A stretch of DNA of 64,000 nt. Origin: Ichthyophthirius multifiliis. Lineage: Eukaryota > Ciliophora > Oligohymenophorea > Hymenostomatida. The translations under genes were made by a program, and so were the position numbers. A model generated the notes under the pieces. That model had not been told where the DNA came from. It worked only from the letters and a program-made list of their open reading frames with translations, and did no database searches. The DNA lies in NCBI RefSeq assembly GCF_000220395.1, contig NW_004086093.1, positions 1 to 64,000 on the forward strand, in the 5' to 3' direction. Positions 50,241 through 62,551 of the stretch are shown here, piece after piece (positions within the stretch are counted from its first letter, which is position 1; the number at the start of each line of letters is the position of its first letter).

Positions 50241-50944
50241 TCATTTTTTTTTGTTTTTTTATCAGTTGTTTGTAATTCAGCTTCTGTAAGTGCATCAGGA
50301 TATTAACTAAATGTCCTATTAGTATTTTGTATAAAATCTTCTAATCCTTCTAAGTGTTAAACATGATTATACCTAAAAAAAATAAAACAGAATATAAAAA
50401 TAAGAACAAAAAAAATACCATCTAAAAAGATTGTTATATTTAAATTTAGTTTAATTGTCAAAAGTTGTAACATATTCATAACAAAAAGCAAATAATAGTA
50501 AATCGGCAAAAGTAATATGATTTCCAATCAAAAATACTTTACTCTCTAAATCTTAATTTAATATTTGTAGTATTTTTTCTTTATTTTTTTACAATTATTT
50601 ACATAATTCATAAATTTGAAGTAACTATAATATTTTTGATAAAAAAAATTATTATTTTATAATTTGTTATTTACTTAATTATCGTTATTTTATCCAAATA
50701 ATATTTCTTTAGTAAATGTTAAATCTGATAAATAATGACAAATATTAAAAGAATTAGAAAGAATTTCAGTTGAGGTGAGTAATGAAGGATGTTAGGGAAG
50801 TTATATTAATCCTTATTTAATATAATTTAATGCACATTAACTCAATTTTATGACATTTACTTTGTTTCTTTTTACTAATCTTGTATAATGACAAAATAAT
50901 TCGATTACAAAACTTTCTGAAGTTTGATCTAAAAATAATTCCAT
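50241..50944 (-). CDS. GST-fold protein of the AIMP3/MetRS N-terminal type
   Basis: ATG 50944 starts MELFLDQTSESFVIELFCHY, resembling the thioredoxin-like half of GST domains attached to aminoacyl-tRNA synthetases. The helical half has ILQILNQDLESKVFLIGNHI, then TFADLLLFAFCYEYVT (the N-cap/aDL motif of GST C-domains). After a 46-base intron (50373-50418) the split Trp codon gives RWYNHVQHLEGLEDF, close to the RWFxHIQHxPG motif of AIMP3/eEF1E1 and MetRS appendages. Such domains scaffold multi-synthetase complexes. A one-base gap is needed in an A-run near 50590-50600 (between VNNCKK and EKILQIL) and probably another in the A9 run just before TGA 50241-50243. No catalytic GST residues are evident and no synthetase domain follows, so it is likely a stand-alone scaffold. 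Family level fairly sure, exact orthology not. Confidence 0.65.
50373..50418 (-). other. Intron of the GST-fold gene
   Basis: A 46-base GT...AG intron, T-rich on the coding strand (GTATTTTTTTTG to TTTTTTTTAG). It splits a Trp codon (TG/G) inside the conserved RWYNHVQH motif, which fixes its borders. Confidence 0.85.
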
Positions 50945-51089
50945 TATATTTATTAATTTTATTTGTTTCTTATTATTTTTTAATGTTTATTTTTAATATT
51001 ATTAAAAATATAAAGAGAAATATCTTTTTTATTTCCTTATTTTATTTTAATTTAATAAAAAAAAAAAAAATCAATATTATTAAAAAGTA

Positions 51090-51138
<49 letters not shown>

Positions 51139-54100
51139 TAAATTTTTTATAATTTTTTTTTTATTATATTAGATTTTTTTTTTTTTTTATAAATATAATA
51201 TATTATATATTTTCATTTATATAAATAGTAAATATTTCATTTTGATTTATAAATTTATTATTATTTTAATATTAATTAATTTATTTGTATATTTATTATA
51301 AATTTATCCCATATAATATCACTTAGTATGTATATTTTTTTAAAAAAATTAAATAATTTAGTTATTAATTTTTTTTATTTAAATTTTAATTTAATATTAA
51401 ATATAATTTTTATAAAATCTATTTAAAAAATATCTATAATATATTTTTAATTTTTAGATATATATAAAATAATGTTTTTATAAAAAAAATAATGAAAATT
51501 ATTAAATATTAATTAAAACTTAACACAGTATAAAAAATAATTTTTATATATTTAATTCTAAAAAACTTAATACACAAAATCTTTAGCTTTATTTATAATA
51601 TCGAAATTATATTTTATTATGAATTTAGTTTATTATAAAATATTATTAATTTTATTATTGATTTGAACAATATAAATTGTTATAACTTTAAGAATGCAAA
51701 CAATAATTTTAATAACAAATAAAAACGTAATATTATAAAAAATAAATAAAGATATAAACTAAATTAAATTTAAAAAGTATTAGCAATCAAAATAATTTTA
51801 AAATATTAAATTTAATATCTATTTTGTATAATAATTATTAATATTATTTTTTTTGATTTAAAAAAATAAAAATTTAAAAGATAATTATTTTAAAATTAAT
51901 TTTTATTATATTAAAAATAATTATTTTATATAATTTTGTTTAATATCTTAATAAAATAAATAATATTTTAATAATATTAATTTTTTTATTTTAATATTTT
52001 CCTCTTTAATTAATATCTGTTATATTTATATTTTTATAATATTTTTTATATTTATATTAATTTCAACAATATATATGTTTTTAATTAATTTTATATTTAG
52101 CCTTCCTTAAAAATTATAACAAAATTATGAAATAAGCATTATTAATATAAAATATTAAATAATAGATAGTTTTATTGAAATTTTCTATAAACATTATTAT
52201 TAAATATCAAAAATAATTAAAAAAATGATTCTTTTACAATTAATATTGGTTTTATAAATATATATCTTTTTAATATTAAAATATAATAATTATTTTTATT
52301 TTTTAATTTTTTTATAAATTGTTTTTAATAAAAAATAATTTAGTTATAAGCATTTATAATTTGTATATTTTTAAAAAATATATTAATATTTTATATTATA
52401 ATAGAAAATTTAAATTTATTAATAGTAAAATATTTTTATAAAATTAAAAATTATTTTAATAAAAAAACAAAAATATTTTGTATATATATAAATATAAATA
52501 GATTATGTTTTTAAGAAAATTAATTAAAAAAAAAATTAAATTATATAAAAAAAGAAAGTTTATATTATTATGATAGTGTAAGCTTTTTTAAAAATAAAAA
52601 TTATATTTAATTTTTTTATAAAAATTTAATATATATTTAGATCAAATATATTATTTATGTATAAAAAATTATATATATTCTAAATAAAAAATAAAATTCA
52701 TAAAAATATATAAAATTAAATAAAATAAAAATTAATCTTTAATTACTAATTTTAAGTTTTACTATTTTTTTTGAATAAATTTCCATAAAAATACATAAAA
52801 ACGTAAAATCAAAATAAAAAATTAGTATAAGGATATAATCGATAATATAAATTATAATATAAAAAGATAAATTGTAATATATTAATTTGTGATATATTAA
52901 TTAATAAAAATACAAATTTTTAAATAAATAAATTTATCATTAATTAATTATATTAATAAAATTTATTTTTAAAACTGTAAATACATTAATAAAAATACAT
53001 AAATAATAATTTTTATAATCAATATAGATTCTTTTTATAATTAAGAATAATTATATGTTTAAAAAAAAAAATATAAAAATTTTAAGAAACATAATAATGA
53101 AAATTTATTAAACTTTTTATTTATTATTTTAAAATATTAATATAATAGTAATTCAATAAAAAAATTTAAATATATATATTTATATATATATTTTATATAT
53201 ATGTTTATAATATAGTATAATATTATTTATATATATTTTTTTATTTCATTTATTTAATATTTTTTATATTATAAAATATTTATTTATGCAAAAATAATAT
53301 ATCCGTTTTTATTATTGAAATAAAATATACACGTTACAAAATAATATTTAAATAAAAATTGAATAATTTAAAAAAGGTGGTATAGCAAATAATAAATATT
53401 ATAAAATATGCAAATTATTTAATTTATATTTTATTTAATTATTATATTTAAAATAAATATAATTATTCAAAAAACATTTAAACTAATGATTATTTTATTT
53501 AAGGTTTTATAGCGAGATTACAAAAAATAATTAAATTATTTGTATTATTTTATTTATCAAGTTGATAATCTATAAAATATTTTTAAAATTAAAATTATTT
53601 TTATAATTAAAAGATTTAAATGTTATTGAAAATAAATACAGAAAGTTATTAATTTAAAATAAAGGACAATTAAATATGAATTAATATAAATAAATAAATT
53701 ATAAAATAATTAATTAAAAGAAAACAATTAATCATCATATTATTATATAATTTTATTGATTTTTATTTTATTAAAATATATAATTTATAATCTATTTGAA
53801 TAATCTTAATAAGCTTATTCAATTAAATATATAAAAATTCTAAATTTATTAAATTAAAAATAAAAAAAAAATTAATAAAATCAAAATTAGTAAAATAAAA
53901 TAAAAACAATATTTTATTTATTTATTTATTTATAATATAATTTACCCAATTTTATTATAATTTATAAAAATAAGCATAACTATATATTTATTAATTAAAT
54001 TTTTTAATATAAAAAGAATTATCGGAAGATCTCTTTAGAAGTAAATTATAATAACAAAAGTTTTTAATTTAAAAAAATATATGAATGTGATTTTTTTTTT

Positions 54101-55021
54101 CATTATATATATAGTATTTTAATAAAAAAATAATAATAATAAGAAACCTATAAAATTATAATTAAATTTTTTATTCTGGAGGTATTATGTATAACAAATC
54201 TTATAAAAATATAATTATACATAAGTAAAGATAGTATATGTTAAGTTTAACCAAAAAATTATGGTGAATTTAATTTAAATAAAGATTTTTGACATTATTA
54301 AAGGTAAATAAAAAAAATTAAATATTTAAAATTATTATATATATATATATATAAATATATAATATATATATATAATATATATATATTGTTTTATATAAAT
54401 TAATAAAAATATAAATATCTTTAATGATATTACTAAAGAAAAAAAATTAATTTTTAAATAAAAATATAAACCACATCAACAAAAGTATAAGTAAAAAAAT
54501 AGGTCAAAAAATATATATTTAATTTATAAGAAACAAATAAATAAACTTTAAAATTAAATTTAAATCTTTAAATATGTAATAAAAGATTATTAAAATTATT
54601 TTTAAATATATTAATCTGATTTTAAATAAAGATAGGATAATTATATTAATGCTATTAATATGAAGGATATGATAATAAAGAAATTAATTAGCTTTAATTT
54701 TTAATATGAAATAATTAAACTATACCCCATATATTTTTATTTATTTTTTTTAAGAATAAAAAAAAAAATATATAATATATGATTTTTATCAATAATATAT
54801 TTTTTTTCCATTAAGTTATAAATTATATCAATATATATTATTTTTAATATTTTATTTAATTTTTAAATTATCAAAATAAAATAAATATTTATGTTTTTGT
54901 TTATTTGTATAATATAAAATAAATTTTCTTTTATATTTAATTTTTTTATTTTTTCAATTTTAATTATAAAATTGTAAATTTTAAAAGTATAAATATAATA
55001 ATTTATATGCATTTTTTTATT
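50945..55021. other. Large gene-free AT region
   Basis: Four kilobases almost devoid of G and C, with many A and T runs and no coding stretch whose composition resembles protein. TA-rich arrays are embedded at 51098-51135, 53165-53245 and 54330-54390. No RNA gene signature, transposase, telomere repeat or long inverted repeat was recognised. It could hold non-coding RNA, nuclear attachment or replication functions, but nothing in the sequence shows this. Confidence 0.5.
51098..51135. repeat. (TA)n microsatellite
   Basis: About 38 bases of alternating T and A upstream of the GST-fold gene. Simple repeat with no coding potential. Confidence 0.85.
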
Positions 55022-56776
55022 TCAATAGTCCTCAGTATTTTATTTAAGTACTCCTTTTTTATCTTTCATATCTTTCGCAAGTTTAAGCTTCTCTTTGATT
55101 TCTATTACAAATTTCTTCATTCCATTTTCATCGAATATTTTCATTGATTTACATAAACATTTTTATGCATCAAAATAGTTTTTTGTTAATATTTTTATTG
55201 TTCCTATTAGCCTTAATATTTTGGCTACTTAAATTGAATTTTCTCCATGTGTTTTACTTTCGATTTCCTTATTTTTTCAACAAAGAATATTATATATAAA
55301 TATAAATATAAATATAAATATAAATATAAATATAAATATAAATATTATTTATATATTATTATTTATATATATATAATATTTAATATATTTATTTATATAT
55401 TTTTTTATATTTTTTAAACTTCTATTTCTTCTAATATATCCAAAGCTTCTTCATGATTTTAATTTTTTAAATGTATAGATGATATTTATTTTTTTATTTT
55501 CATGATTTTTTTATCATTAGATCCGTAAATTTCTTAATATAACTCAATTATCTATTATTTATATATATTTTTTATTATTTTAAAAAATAATTATTGATAT
55601 AAAAAGAAAATATCAACTTTTTAAAGTGAGTATAATTATTAATCTATTTTATTTGCTTTTTCTTAATATTTACTTAAAACTTAGTATTATTCTGCTAAAA
55701 ATTCTATTTTAACATTAATATAATCAATTTCTTCTAGAATTTCTATTTTTATAAAGATATTATTTAAAAATAATTATTTATATATAAAACTTGCCAATAG
55801 CCTTCTATTAAAATTCAATAGCTTCAATAATACTATTTTAAAGTTCATAAATTTTAGCAATATCAATATAAGCAACTGCACTTTATTCACTTTTATATCC
55901 ATATTTACTTTCTGAAATATTTAAAATTCTCTTTAAGTATTCAAGAGCTCTATCATAATCTTTCAATTTGCTATAACAATTACTTATATAAGTTAATGTT
56001 TAAATACATGAGACATCATTTTCTCCATTTATTTAAACTTAAATTTCATTCGCTTTTATAAGCAATTCTAAAGAATCATCATAACTTTGAATATATAGAT
56101 AGCATCTTTTTTTATTAATAATAAAAATAAAATACAAGTATTTACTTTCCAAGATAAGTTAATATAGTTGAATGATATAGTTTAGATTCTTTTATTTCTG
56201 AAAACAAAGTTCCGTTTTTTTTCAATGCAGTTGTTAAATGATCTATTGCTTATTCATAGCATTTAAAATCTAAATAAGCTATTCCTAGTTTTGTATGTGC
56301 TTCTACTAATAAGAATTAGCTTTTTTCATGTGTAAATACTAAAATCTGTTTTATTTTATTTTTTTATTTTTATTTTTATTTTATTTTATTACTTTTGCTA
56401 AAGCTAATTAATGCATTCGAATGTTTAATGTTTTTTCTTCGTTTTTTTCTTTAGCGCATTCATCTAATATTTTAAATTTTTCGTAAACATCTTCACTTAT
56501 TTAATCTGATATTTATTAATTTAATAGTTCTTCTTCTTCTTTTTACTTTTTTTGTTATTCTTTTTTTTTTTTTTTTTCTCTCATATAAATTAGTAGTAAT
56601 TTTTTTTATTTTTTTTTACCTCTTTCGATTTCATTTTTATTTTGAGATGATTAATTATTCTTTTTATTAGATTATTTTTATATTTGTGCAGGTTATAATT
56701 CCCTTTTTTAAGTGCTTTAATTTTATTCTTGATATGTATTTATATTTTCGTTTGCATTTAAGTCGTTATTACTCAT
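55022..56776 (-). CDS. Tetratricopeptide-repeat protein (kinesin-light-chain/nephrocystin-like), multi-exon
   Basis: ATG 56776 gives MSNNDLNANENINTYQE and a Gln/Asn/Lys-rich head up to NKNEIER, where a GTAAAAAAAAAT donor begins a first intron (about 56580-56625). Downstream exons carry TPR helix pairs of the 42-residue KLC type, for example the stretch ending AIDHLTTALKKNGTLFSEI (about 56200), ALEYLKRILNISESKYGY (about 55920), and SAVAYIDIAKIYELQNS followed by IIEAIEFQQKAI (about 55820). Introns of about 50-110 bases lie near 56120, 56350, 55770, 55590 and 55290-55400; the last holds a hexamer array. The C-terminus is KDMKDKKGVLKQNTEDY, TGA at 55022-55024. TPR arrays bind proteins; the partner is not predictable. 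Repeat type is clear, exact exon borders are approximate. Confidence 0.7.
55295..55346. repeat. TATAAA hexamer array in a TPR-gene intron
   Basis: About eight tandem copies of the hexamer TATAAA lie in the intron between two TPR exons, followed by further TA-rich DNA. The array makes this intron longer than most in the window and is likely length-variable. Confidence 0.8.
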
Positions 56777-57383
56777 ATAATAAATTTTAAATAAATAAGA
56801 AAAACTAAAATGTAAAAAAAAAATAAGAAATGGTAAGTTATTTAATTAAATTATATAATATAAAAAAATATTTCTTTATTATTCTTTTAATTATTAAAAC
56901 TATATTATTATTATTATATTAAAAATGAATTTGTTAAAAAAAAAAAAATTATAATTTTTTAAAAATATTATATTTTATTTTTTATTTTGTAAATATAATA
57001 AATATATTATTAAAAAGTAAAATATGTAATTATAACCTTATTAAATATTTAAAAATATAGTACTTAACAATCATTAATATTTTTAAAATTATGTATATAT
57101 TATTTGATCTTTTTTATTTTTTTGTATTTTTTTTTTAAACAAAAATTAATTAAAATATTATATTATATGACAAGAAAAAAATGGATAAATACATTTTTTT
57201 GTTGTTGTTTTAGTTTTTTTTTTTATAAAAAAAAAATAAAAAAAAATATATTAAAAAGTGAAAAATCCTAAATAATAAATTAAGAATATAAAAATTTAAT
57301 TGAAAATAATTAAAAAAAAATATCCAATTATTTATAAGTATACATAAAATTTAATATAAAAATAAAAAGAACAAAAAAAAAAA
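56777..57383. other. Divergent promoter region
   Basis: Lies between the TPR gene (minus) and the adenylate kinase gene (plus), so it should contain both promoters. AT-rich, with A-runs near 56937 and 57235. No element recognised. Confidence 0.5.
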
Positions 57384-58530
57384 ATGGAACTTTTAAAACT
57401 ATCAGATGAATCTTTAATTTATGAACTTCATAGACGTTTCAAATGTCGTAATATAAAAGATTCTAAAAGACTTGTATTAATAGGTAATTATGCTAATAAT
57501 GAATAATAATTATATATATTATTTAGTTTAATATAATATTAATAATAATAATTAAAATAATCAAGGATTACCAGGTGCAGGAAAAGGAACTCATTCTTAT
57601 AATTTATAAAAAAAATTTTGCTTATGTTAACTATCTACAGGAGATTTATTAAGAACTGAAGTTAGAAATGGTACTCCTTTAGGAAAATAAGCCAAAAGTA
57701 TAATGTAAAAAGGAGAATTAGTATCTGATGATATAATTTTAAATATAGTAAAATATAATTTGATGAAGTAATTTTTTTTTTTTTTTTTTTAGCTATAATT
57801 TTTATTAATTTATTTTATTTTAATATAGACCTGAATGTTCAAAAGGAGCAATTTTAGATGGATTCCCAAGAACTTTATAATAGGCTTAAAAATTTGATGA
57901 AATCTTAAAAAATGAAGGTTTAAATATTTGGAAAGCATTATACTTTAAAATTGATGATTCTGTAATATTAGAAAGGTAAAATTTAAAAACTCTATTTATT
58001 TTTTAAAATAAAAGTAATATAAATAATATAAACATTTTTTCTTTTTCTTTTTCTTTTTTTTTAAAAAAAAATGCAAATTTAATTGCTTTATATTTTTAGT
58101 TTTTTTATATTTATTTTTATATATAAATATTACTATAATTAAAATTTTATTAATTTTTATTTAATAATATATATTATAGATTAGGAGGAAGAATTGTTCA
58201 TTTACCCTCTGGAAGAACATATCATTTAAAGTATAATCCACCATAAATTCCTTATTGTGATGATGTATTTAAATAATTTTATCTGCTTTTTTTTTTTAGA
58301 AATAATATATTAAAATAAAGGTTACAGGTGAATAATTAGTTTAAAGGCCTGATGACAAACCAGAAACTATTAAAACAAGACTCGAAAACTTTCATTCATA
58401 AACAAAGCCAATGCTTGAATATTATGAAAAATAAGGACTTTTAGCAACTATTAATGCATAATCAAGTATTACTAATGTTTGGAGATAAATAAAAGATGTA
58501 TTTAAAAATGGTTCAGTTGAATAAAATTGA
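57384..58530 (+). CDS. ADK: Adenylate kinase, long form, five exons
   Basis: Catalyses ATP + AMP to 2 ADP. Exons 57384-57483, 57566-57767, 57829-57975, 58180-58264 and 58321-58530 join to 248 codons (247 aa), the usual length of the long (LID-bearing) cytosolic/mitochondrial type. Motifs in order: N-terminal [20 protein letters not shown] as in plant and protist AK2-type enzymes; P-loop [12 protein letters not shown] (usual GxPGxGKGTQ, with His for Gln); AMP-binding [11 protein letters not shown] and LVSDDII; DGFPRTLQQAQ; LID domain [39 protein letters not shown]; and a C-terminal [14 protein letters not shown]. All catalytic Arg and the Asp pair are kept. TGA stop at 58528. No targeting sequence is seen. 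Exon joins restore unbroken homology. Confidence 0.95.
57484..57565 (+). other. Adenylate kinase intron 1
   Basis: 82 bases, GTAATT to ATCAAG. It splits the first Gly codon of the P-loop (G/GA). The other introns are 57768-57828 (61 bases), 57976-58179 (204 bases, the longest measured in this window) and 58265-58320 (56 bases). Confidence 0.9.
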
Positions 58531-58987
58531 AAGAATAAAAAAAAATATGATTGTAAACCTTTAAAAATAGTTATTTTATTTTTATAATATATCAATCTAT
58601 ATAAATAAATTTTAATTTTATAAAAAATTAATAATTATTATATTAAAAATTAATTAAAATATATATTTTTAATATATTATCTACTTAAAAACGAATTTTT
58701 AGAAATTCTTTAAGGACATATTATGAAAAAAATTAAATACTTTTATTTGAATAAACATTTATATTTATAACAATTTTAAAAAAATAAAAAAGAATATAAA
58801 ACTTTAATAAGAAAATATATATAAGAATTATTAAATATTCTCATTTATAAAAAACAATAATATAAAATAATAATTTTAAACTATTTTAAGAAATCAAAAA
58901 AAAAAAATTAATCAAAAAAAATAACTAATATAATATATATATATATGTAAAATAATATATATATATATATAATAAAAGAAAAAAATA
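58531..58987. other. Convergent AT-rich spacer
   Basis: 3' ends of adenylate kinase and the deubiquitinase gene meet here. It has TA arrays at 58937-58970. No gene found. Confidence 0.5.
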
Positions 58988-61900
58988 TCATTCTCTAAGT
59001 CTAATAAAATAAAACATAAGCTGAATTATCAACTAATTTATGTTCTGAGTATTTTCGAGACTTTAGAATCATTAAAATCATACCATTCTTAATTAATATG
59101 ATTTTTCGCATAAGCAGTGTAATGCCCTCCACCTATGTTTCCATAATGATTTGAAATGGCAAATAAATCATAAAAAAGATTTTTACAATCTTCTTTAATA
59201 ACATATTTATTTAAATTAAGTCCTCTAATTGGGAAATAAATAAGATCATCAAGTTTTTATCCTCCATGATTATTATAAAAATATTAGCCTTAATAAGAAA
59301 GTAATGCCTTGGATGTTTTGAACCTTTTTAAATGAATAATAAGTATTTTCGGAGTTTAGTAAACTTCAATTTTTTTAGATGCGTTTTTGTGTTTTTTGCA
59401 ATTCGCGCAGTACCATTCATTATCTTTTTCAAGAATTTCCTCTTTTACAAATAAATCTAGACAATCATATAAAGTATAATTTTATTGATTTTACTTATTC
59501 TAAATGATCATTACTTTTATATATGAAATCTTGATATTAATTTAACTTAATATTGTTTATTTGTTCATTTATTTTTATTATTAATTAAATATTGTCTTAT
59601 TTTGTCACAATTAAATTCGTTTTTAAATGTTCTTTTAGAATTATATTTTAATTATTTTTAATCTTCTAAATATATTATATAAGGCTTCATATCATTCATC
59701 TTGTTATTAAATAAATAATGTGTTATATTCCTTTATTATGTTTTCTTCGTTTGTATTCTATATTTAATCTTATAATTATAGTGCTGATAATATATAAGCA
59801 CGTAAATCCGCCAAATTTTTAGATGAATCGTTTTATATGAAGAATTTATACCTACTGTCATTCTTCTTTAAAAACTACAAAGTGTCAATTAACCATTATT
59901 AAATTCTTCATTTGTAAGAAAAATATCTAAATAAACCTTTTTATAAATATATATGTGTATATATATATTTTACTTATTCTCTTGTATTAGTAGGGACATC
60001 TTGATCAAATTTTTAATTAATTTTTTCGAAAACAAAGAAAATGCCTGCATGATCATTAATATAATCTCGTTATAATTATCCAATATAAATTCTACAATCC
60101 TCTATTTAGCAATAATTGCGAAAATTAAATTATCGACATCTACATTAACTATTTTACTGATTTTATTTTTTATTTTTTTCGCATTTTCGTTTTATTTTAT
60201 TTTTAATTTTATTTAAAAAGGACTTTCGTTTCCATCCCGAGAAACATAATATAAAACCAATTCAATACTAGGAACCGAAGGCATAGGTACTGAAATAGTC
60301 ATAAAAGGATCAAATGTGACTGATTTTTTTCCACATGTAGGACATACTAATGTGGATTTAAACATCCCTACCATTAAATCAGTAATTATTGATTTGTTTC
60401 TTTTCTAATAATTATCCCAGCTTTTCTCAGCCACTTATTTGTCGTTATTTCCATCAGATTCTAATTATTCTAAGTATGGTTTTTTTTAGTATTTTATTTA
60501 AATCTTCGTGGATTCCGTCTAATAAATAAGATAGAAGTTCTTATGAATCTTATTAATTAAATCCACTAAACTTTAAATTTATTAATTATTAATTATTTTA
60601 TTTAACATATATAATATTTATATATATATATAATTTTGTTAAAAAAAATACATATATAATTTACTTAGGGAGCAAATTTGCCTACAATACGTTTTAATTC
60701 CCAAGGAGATTCACAACTATTAGATCCTAACCATATATTTTTAATAAGTTCAGCATATGCAGCAGCTAAATATCCACCTTATTATTAAAGTAAAAAAAAT
60801 ATAAAGAATTAAAAAAAATACCTGTCCCTAATGGATTATCTCTATTTATATCATCTAGAAATAAATTTTACTTCATATAATTAGTTAATTCCTAAATATT
60901 ACTTAAGCATTAAATTGAAGAGTTCATAAAACATGTATTTCCTAAATTTTAAAGTCCACAAATTCCATTTCTGGCATTTCCAGGTTAAGATTTATGGAAA
61001 AGCTTTATTTTAAAAATATCCATAAGTTGTTTTTTTTCAAGAATGATTCTTTTCATATTTATGCATTCATTTTTGTGATTATTTCTTCCTTTTTTTTAAC
61101 AATCTTCATTACAATATTTAACCAATCTACACTCACAAAAGTATGAATATCCATTATTTTTTTAACAAAAAGCACATTTTTCATTATTTTCTTACTCCTC
61201 TTCGAAAACCCAGTCTTATTGATTACCTTTAAATTCAATTAAGATTATACTTTCGTAGTTTATTTCGATTTCTTCGAGAATTTTATTTTAGTCTAAATAA
61301 TTTCCTGAAATAAAAGTTGGCTTCTGGAAATTCTAGTTTTATATTTGTTTTTAAATTTTTTCGATTTTATTTCTTTCAACTTTCCATAATTTACATTATT
61401 CACCTTCTTTGTCTAAAATTCTACAAATTCTGCTTTATAAATTACTCACGAATTCCTTTTTGCTTGCCTGGACATATTCGGGTTCTTACAAATGTATTTT
61501 AGAGTTTTCCTAAATTAAATAAAAACCAACTTTTAATAAATTCACTTCCACTATATTTACACTTTCATTTGCTTTTATAACAAGTCTCTATATGAGATTT
61601 AAATAACCATATTTTTCGCATAAATAACGGGCTGCGTTTGACGAAATAATCACAAAGTGCTTATTTTCGAAAAAATTGTTCCTAAGACAATATTTAGTGT
61701 ATTTTTTTAACTGATCAGGGTCTTCTTTTATCTATAAGTTATACTCTATAATATCATAATTGTCAATAGGACCCGGATAATGATTGTCTTAGCAAGGATC
61801 TTTATATTGATTTTCGTAAGTGTGCTCGTTTTTCATATCTTAGTTGTATTAATTGATGTATTTTTACCATTATGTGAACCAATGAAGGGATATAATGTAA

Positions 61901-62450
61901 ACTGGAAAACCAATAATTTTCATGAAGCTGTCATTTGTTTCAAAAAGTTTCATTTTTTAGAGGAATATTTCATTTAGTTCTTTTAAAGAATTTTGATCAA
62001 TTTTTTCCTTTTTTTTTTTATGTTTTTATTCTTTATATTTTTTACTTTTTCTTTTTCTAGTATTTAATCTATTGCTTAAAGCTTTTAAGTTATTTCGGAT
62101 TAATATGGAAACTATTGAAATTAGGTGTTTTATATATTTTCTTTTATTAGTTAAAAATATTGCTTTGAATGGGTAAAACATCTTAAATAATATAAAGAAT
62201 TGGCCTTATAATAATACACATCTATATCTGTTTTTGTAAGTTTTATGGATTCTTTTCTTTTTTCTAAGTATTTATCTGCATATTATATTGCTTTTTCGTA
62301 ATTTTAATTATAATAATGATAATTTGATAGCACTTTTTCTAATTTTGGGTCTTTACAATAGTTTTCTTATAATTAATTTAATAACCTTTCGCAATTTATT
62401 TAATCTATTGGTATCAATTTTTCGGCTTTCGTTAAAATTTCTTATTACAT
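58988..62450 (-). CDS. Ubiquitin-specific protease with TPR-like, DUSP and MYND domains
   Basis: Cysteine deubiquitinase of the USP (C19) family, multi-exon. ATG 62450 begins [19 protein letters not shown] and a TPR-like helical head ([37 protein letters not shown]). A frame change is needed in the A-run near 62010-62025. Then comes a DUSP domain ([33 protein letters not shown]), then a MYND-type zinc finger ([30 protein letters not shown]). The catalytic Cys box is [18 protein letters not shown] (about 60940-60990); an intron at 60778-60821 splits [16 protein letters not shown]. The His box is [15 protein letters not shown], followed by [14 protein letters not shown] and [12 protein letters not shown]. 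Catalytic Cys and His are present. The end is approximate: in this frame no TGA follows at once, while TGA 58988-58990 lies one base out of frame. MYND before the catalytic box differs from human USP19, where it sits within the domain. Confidence 0.85.
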
Positions 62451-62479
62451 TGTTTTTATATATTTTTTTCTTATTAATA

Positions 62480-62545
<66 letters not shown>

Positions 62546-62551
62546 ATTTTT
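62480..62551. repeat. (TA)n array upstream of the deubiquitinase start
   Basis: Two to three blocks of alternating TA separated by TTTA, about 70 bases in total, beginning 30 bases upstream of the deubiquitinase ATG (minus strand). It may lie in its promoter or 5' leader. Confidence 0.8.
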
